A stretch of 35,839 nt of DNA from assembly GCA_027067055.1 (NCBI GenBank), contig JAMOMK010000080.1:1-35839 (forward strand), in the 5' to 3' direction. The first letter of the stretch is position 1. Each line of letters starts with the position of its first letter. Made by a program: the position numbers and the translations under genes. Under the pieces are notes generated by a model that was not told the origin of the DNA, searched no databases, and worked only from the letters and a program-made list of their open reading frames with translations. Positions 32,459-35,839 of this stretch are shown in pieces. Source of the stretch: Lysobacterales bacterium. GTDB taxonomy: Bacteria; Pseudomonadota; Gammaproteobacteria; Xanthomonadales; Marinicellaceae.

Positions 32459-33361
32459 ATGAGTAAGAAAAAAGCTTTAGTTCAAACTATACGAATCCCT
32501 TTTTTAATTTTAACACCCGTATGTATTCTTCTCGGTGTTAGTCTAGCAAAGTTTCAAGGATACTCCATAAATTATTACGATGTGCTTTTGGTGCTTGTTG
32601 CTGCATTGATGGCACATATCAGCGTCAACACTTTGAATGAATACTTCGATTTCAAAAGTGGTTTGGATCTAAACACCCAACGCACACCCTTTAGTGGTGG
32701 CAGCGGCGCATTACCAAACAACCCTGATTTACACCATAATGTGCTCTCAATTGGTATTGCTTCACTGGTTGTTACCTTAATAATTGGCTTATATTTTATT
32801 AACCGATTTGGACTGGCTATTGCTCCCATTGGCGTATTAGGCTTGATTTTAGTTTTGAGTTATACCCAATGGATAAATAAGCACCCTTTATTATGTCTTA
32901 TTGCACCAGGGTTAGGCTTTGGGTTGTTATTTGTTTTAGGTACACATTATGTTTTCAGTGAAAACTATCATTTCATCCCGTTACTTATCGCACTTATCCC
33001 ATTCTTTTTAGTGAATAATTTATTATTACTTAACCAATATCCCGACATTCAAGCCGATAAAAAAGCAGGTAGAAATCATTTCCCTATTGCTTTTGGAATA
33101 AAAAAGAGCAACGCAGTCTATGCTTTATTTGTGCTATCAACAATCATAAGCCTTGTCTATTTAGTCATTAACAATCTCTTACCAACGATTAGTTTACTGG
33201 CATTAATACCCATGCCTCTAGCACTGTTTTCATTATCTGGAGCAAACAAACATGGCAACAAAATTGGGCTTTATCCCCATTATTTAGCCGCCAATGTTGC
33301 AGTGACTTTATTAGTGCCTTTAGTTTTATCTATTTCTCTGATTTATTCGGCAAATACCTAA
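32459..33361 (+). CDS. UbiA-family prenyltransferase (MenA-like)
   Basis: A 300-residue integral membrane protein with about eight hydrophobic helices. The first Asp-rich motif is N60-EYF-D64-FKSGL-D70, the second DIQADKKAGR near residue 200. Both bind prenyl diphosphate through magnesium. RTPFSGGSGAL follows the first motif, as in MenA-type 1,4-dihydroxy-2-naphthoate prenyltransferases. The pattern fits quinone-lipid synthesis, but no other men or ubi gene is present to fix the substrate. The 3' end overlaps the convergent yegQ/trhP gene by 32 nt. Confidence 0.85.
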   Translation: MSKKKALVQTIRIPFLILTPVCILLGVSLAKFQGYSINYYDVLLVLVAALMAHISVNTLNEYFDFKSGLDLNTQRTPFSGGSGALPNNPDLHHNVLSIGIASLVVTLIIGLYFINRFGLAIAPIGVLGLILVLSYTQWINKHPLLCLIAPGLGFGLLFVLGTHYVFSENYHFIPLLIALIPFFLVNNLLLLNQYPDIQADKKAGRNHFPIAFGIKKSNAVYALFVLSTIISLVYLVINNLLPTISLLALIPMPLALFSLSGANKHGNKIGLYPHYLAANVAVTLLVPLVLSISLIYSANT

Positions 33362-34691
33362 CCAATAAACCAAAATCAATCTGTGCTAAATCCTTATCAG
33401 ATATTTCCACAGGGATATCCACAATATGACCAGAACCGGGTGCGTAGTCCATTTTGGCTCCTTTTTTGCCAATCATATCACTTAAGTTGAATTGGATATT
33501 TCCTGTTGGTGTCATTAATTCGAGGTTGTCACCAACAAGAAATTTATTTTTAACATCTATCTTTAACAATTCAGTTTCCTTATCGTAACTAATCACTTCA
33601 CCAACAAATTGTTGCTTGTCACTGCCTGAAAAACCTGTTTCGTAGTTTTGAAATTCTTTGGGTGGATGACGGCGGTAAAAGCCTTCGGTAAATCCACGAT
33701 TGGCCAAACCTTCGAGCGTATCCATTAAGTCCATATTAAACTCACGTCCCGCATAAGCATCATCAATGGCTTGGCGATAAACTTGCGTGGTTCGAGCGGC
33801 ATAAAAATGCGATTTAGTACGGCCTTCAATTTTCAATGAATCAATTCCCATGTCAATCAATGTTTTGACATGTTGCACCGCGCGTAAATCCTTTGAGTTC
33901 ATGATATATGTGCCATGCTCATCTTCATAAGCAGGCATTAATTCACCCGGACGGCCTTTTTCTTCCAATAGAAACATCGGATTATCGTCATCATTTTCAT
34001 GTGGAGTATAAATGTTTGTGCCTGATTTTCCACCTTGATGCAGAGGAATCAAATCACCCACAGAATCTTGTTTGGCTTCCATAGCATTGTATTTCCAACG
34101 ACAGGAATTAGTGCAAGCACCTTGGTTAGAATCCCTATGGGTCATATAACCCGATAATAAACACCTTCCCGAATAAGCAATACACAAAGCTCCATGCACA
34201 AATACTTCAAGCTCAATATCGGGACATTCTTGGCGAATCTCTTTGACTTCATCCAGTGATAACTCACGCGATAAAATAATGCGTGATAAACCCATAGACT
34301 TCCAAAACTTAACCGTAGCAAAGTTAATGGCATTAGCTTGAACCGATAAATGCACAGGAATTTCAGGCCATTTCTCACGCACCATCATGATTAAACCCGG
34401 ATCACTCATGATTAAGGCATCGGGTTTCATCTCAATAATGGGTGCTAAATCCCGAATATAGGTTTTGACCTTATTATTGTGTGGCGATAAGTTGGATGCA
34501 ATAAAAAAAAGCTTGTTCAAACGATGGGCTTCTTCGATACCCTGAGCCAATCGATCGGCATTTTTAAAATCATTTTCACGCACACGCAAGGAATAACGCG
34601 GCTGACCCGCATAAACCGCATCTGCCCCATAAGCAAAAGCGTACTGCATGTTTTTGTAAGTTCCCGCAGGAGATAAGAGTTCAGTTTTCAT
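33330..34691 (-). CDS. trhP: U32 peptidase-like tRNA hydroxylation protein YegQ/TrhP
   Basis: A 453-residue protein closely matching E. coli YegQ along its whole length: KTELLSPAGTYKNMQYAFAY, GADAVYAGQPRYSLRVREN, LIMSDPGLIM, LSVQANA, EVFVHGALCIAYSGRCLLSG, SNQGACTNSCRWKY, DEHGTYIMNSKDLRA and SLKIEGRTKS. The cysteines in these motifs are the presumed Fe-S ligands. TrhP makes 5-hydroxyuridine at the wobble position of several tRNAs from prephenate. The start at 34691 (MKTELLSPAG) is preferred over an ATG three codons earlier, by family alignment; no clear Shine-Dalgarno sequence precedes either. Confidence 0.93.
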   Translation of the reverse strand: MKTELLSPAGTYKNMQYAFAYGADAVYAGQPRYSLRVRENDFKNADRLAQGIEEAHRLNKLFFIASNLSPHNNKVKTYIRDLAPIIEMKPDALIMSDPGLIMMVREKWPEIPVHLSVQANAINFATVKFWKSMGLSRIILSRELSLDEVKEIRQECPDIELEVFVHGALCIAYSGRCLLSGYMTHRDSNQGACTNSCRWKYNAMEAKQDSVGDLIPLHQGGKSGTNIYTPHENDDDNPMFLLEEKGRPGELMPAYEDEHGTYIMNSKDLRAVQHVKTLIDMGIDSLKIEGRTKSHFYAARTTQVYRQAIDDAYAGREFNMDLMDTLEGLANRGFTEGFYRRHPPKEFQNYETGFSGSDKQQFVGEVISYDKETELLKIDVKNKFLVGDNLELMTPTGNIQFNLSDMIGKKGAKMDYAPGSGHIVDIPVEISDKDLAQIDFGLLVRYLPNKSEK

Positions 34692-34749
34692 GCTGTGCAT
34701 AATAGTGAAATAGCTTGATTAAGTCAATAATAACGCCTTTTCGTATGAG

Positions 34750-34775
34750 TTTATTGTCCGCAGATAAACACAGAT
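34750..34775 (-). repeat. 26-bp dispersed repeat, copy 2 (inverted)
   Basis: Reverse complement of the repeat at 28122-28147 with one mismatch, upstream of yegQ/trhP. The pair brackets the mutS to yegQ/trhP block. Confidence 0.7.
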
Positions 34776-34778
34776 TAT

Positions 34779-34982
34779 CTCTGTCCCATCCTCCGAGACT
34801 GTGTAATAACTCTTACCCACATGTAGTGGAGCACCTGCGTGTGCTCCTTTTTATGGTATTACCTCATAATTTAGACAAATTACATTAACTTATGGTGGTA
34901 AATACTTTCAAAAACGGACGGGCACACAGATCCACACCCTACATGACCGAGTTGTTTCACAATCTCGGAGCGTGGGAATGAG
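34779..34982. repeat. Intergenic inverted-repeat unit with CTCGGAG-type ends
   Basis: A 24-nt end at 34779-34802 and its near complement at 34959-34982 (core TCTCGGAG, TGGGA; 19 of 24 agree) bound about 200 bp with no gene. The layout is that of a small non-autonomous repeat unit. Confidence 0.5.
34828..34852 (+). terminator. Terminator-like hairpin
   Basis: GGAGCAC-CTGCGT-GTGCTCC followed by five T. No plus-strand gene ends near it, so it is probably carried by the repeat unit around it. Confidence 0.5.
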
Positions 34983-35004
34983 GAATCTTATTTTGTCAAA
35001 CCCT

Positions 35005-35084
35005 ATCTAATAACTTCATAAAATGCACTTTTTCCCTGTTATTTACGTAAATAAATGCATTTATGCACATATAACACGTTAGAT
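35005..35084 (+). repeat. attC-like integron recombination site 1
   Basis: The 80-bp stretch begins ATCTAAT and ends GTTAGAT, which pair over seven bases including one T-G. Inside, CATAAAATGCA (35017-35027) pairs with TGCATTTATG (35056-35065) with one unpaired base. Terminal GTTRRRY box, pairing ends and an extrahelical base are attC hallmarks. No CDS precedes it, so its cassette would be non-coding. Confidence 0.5.
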
Positions 35085-35135
35085 CCGTAAATTAGCGCAT
35101 AATTATTGGGCTATTAATTAGAAAAGGGGTGTGAT

Positions 35136-35219
35136 ATGATAAAAACCATGAAAATAGTCATAAAAACCCACAAATTAACAACAATATATGGCACTAATGC
35201 ACATATAATAAATTGTTAG
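35136..35219 (+). CDS. Possible 27-residue cassette microprotein
   Basis: AAAGGGG six bases upstream of an ATG opens 27 codons (MIKTMKIVIKTHKL, ending AHIINC) whose TAG stop lies inside the GTTAGAC end of the next attC-like site. It is the only frame with a good ribosome-binding site between sites 1 and 2. It could equally be chance in A+T-rich DNA. Confidence 0.25.
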   Translation: MIKTMKIVIKTHKLTTIYGTNAHIINC

Positions 35220-35221
35220 AC
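35173..35221 (+). repeat. attC-like integron recombination site 2
   Basis: The site ends GTTAGAC (35215-35221). Its centre folds as TATATG-GCA / TGC-CATATA with a single extrahelical A at 35201, and an outer ACAAT/ATTGT pairing. The 5' box AATTAAC is degenerate. It shares ATGCACATATAA and GTTAGA with site 1. It marks the left boundary of the GNAT cassette. Confidence 0.5.
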
Positions 35222-35241
35222 ATATAAACAAAGTTCGGAGA

Positions 35242-35703
35242 ATGATGAATATTCAAATAGATAACCTTGATAGTGCTGAAGTTAAGCAGTTACTTCAAGA
35301 ACACCATGATGATATGTTAAAGCACTCTCCTCCTGAAAGTGTTCATGCTCTTGATTTGTCTTCACTAAAAGCGCCTGATGTTACTTTTTGGACTGTTAGG
35401 ATCAATGGTGAGTTAGCTGGATGTGGAGCTTTAAAAAAGCTTAATGAAAAACATGCAGAGCTTAAATCAATGCGTACGTCTCAAAAATTCTTAAGGAAAG
35501 GCGTTGCAGCTGAATTGTTAACGCATATTATAAATACGGCTAAAGCGGAGTCAATTGCAAGAATAAGCTTAGAAACAGGTACAAAAAAAGCATTCATACC
35601 TGCTCAAAAACTGTATAAAAATTTTGGCTTTCAAGAGTGTCAACCATTTTCAAATTATAAAGAAGATCCATATAGTATGTTTTTAACAAAAGCTATTGGG
35701 TAA
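35242..35703 (+). CDS. GNAT-family N-acetyltransferase (integron cassette gene)
   Basis: A 153-residue acetyltransferase: INGELAGCGALKKL (beta strands 2-4), the acetyl-CoA pyrophosphate loop RKGVAAELL (Q/RxxGxA type), then ISLETGTKKAFIPAQKLYKN and FGFQEC. It resembles small bacterial PhnO/ElaA-like GNATs; the substrate is not predictable. GGAG lies one base before the first ATG and four before a second at 35245, so the second start is possible. The gene fills a 548-bp unit between the recombination points of attC-like sites 2 and 3, with its stop 5 nt before site 3. That compact fit is how integron cassettes are built, so expression probably depends on an upstream promoter. GNATs are common cassette cargo. 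Confidence 0.88.
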   Translation: MMNIQIDNLDSAEVKQLLQEHHDDMLKHSPPESVHALDLSSLKAPDVTFWTVRINGELAGCGALKKLNEKHAELKSMRTSQKFLRKGVAAELLTHIINTAKAESIARISLETGTKKAFIPAQKLYKNFGFQECQPFSNYKEDPYSMFLTKAIG

Positions 35704-35708
35704 AATAT

Positions 35709-35769
35709 GCCTAACGGTTAAGGTTAGATTGTGCGAGGCACGAGCCACAATCTGAACCGTTTGTTGGAC
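35709..35769 (+). repeat. attC site of the GNAT cassette
   Basis: A 61-bp site running from GCCTAAC (RYYYAAC box, 35709-35715) to GTTGGAC (GTTRRRY box, 35763-35769). The arms GGTTAGATTGTG (35722-35733) and CACAATCTGAACC (35746-35758) pair over 12 bp with one extrahelical G at 35754, around a 12-nt loop. Box sequences, size, directional bulge and place just after a compact gene make this a convincing attC. Bases 35770-35839 would begin the next cassette; no gene is visible there yet. Confidence 0.8.
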
Positions 35770-35839
35770 AAGCCCGACTTTTTTGATTGGTTTTTGGTAT
35801 AGAAAATAGCTTTTTGGATTTAGAGCTGGTTGCTGCTAA

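Noticed and set aside
34701-35004. Hidden gene or integron integrase left of the attC-like sites
   Set aside because: All frames are short or interrupted; only repeats and a terminator-like hairpin are seen.

Overview
The window is A+T-rich, densely coded bacterial chromosome. The gene set points to a gammaproteobacterium: rpoZ-spoT-ridA, PilU, MutS, a YegQ/TrhP-type U32 protein, formimidoylglutamate deiminase, beta-carbonic anhydrase, a lipid-anchored lytic transglycosylase with LysM, and secreted proteins carrying a D-V-I-F-K-x-G-F motif. I infer a marine or aquatic, Marinicella-like lineage. This rests on protein style only; no rRNA is present.

Layout. 1-620: a decayed ParDE toxin-antitoxin pair. 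624-1790: an unknown gene, a very unusual 95-nt tRNA gene (minus strand) with its own -10 box, an orphan terminator and a REP-like palindrome. 1791-6782: a plus-strand run of carbonic anhydrase, tryptophanase-family lyase, periplasmic thioredoxin, Tat-targeted gluconate-dehydrogenase-subunit-3-like protein and GMC oxidoreductase. 6784-9878 (minus): an ArnT/PMT-type glycosyltransferase overlapping a MltD-like transglycosylase. 9955-15767 (plus): TerB-like protein, PilU, then a peptide-type ABC importer (binding protein and two permeases, no ATPase) and a small lipoprotein. 15773-21344: nucleosidase, SDR, HutF, then RpoZ, SpoT and RidA. 21437-22130: a secreted-protein gene broken by an IS3-family remnant. 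22371-27112: M16 peptidase, esterase with TPR tail, unknown protein. 27136-27722: two copies of a ~158-bp MITE-like repeat flanking a pseudogene. 28149-34691: mutS, FG-GAP/VCBS protein, thioredoxin, UbiA-type prenyltransferase, YegQ/TrhP. 34700-35839: non-coding repeats, then integron attC-like sites delimiting a GNAT acetyltransferase cassette.

Most genes are housekeeping or envelope/redox functions. The unusual material lies in three places: the tRNA at 1389-1483, which carries two anticodon-like hairpins (one with a UCA anticodon) on a tRNA-Gly-like body; the integron cassettes at the right end, with no integrase visible; and the repeat/IS scars at 21.5 kb and 27.1-27.7 kb, where genes have been broken by small mobile sequences.
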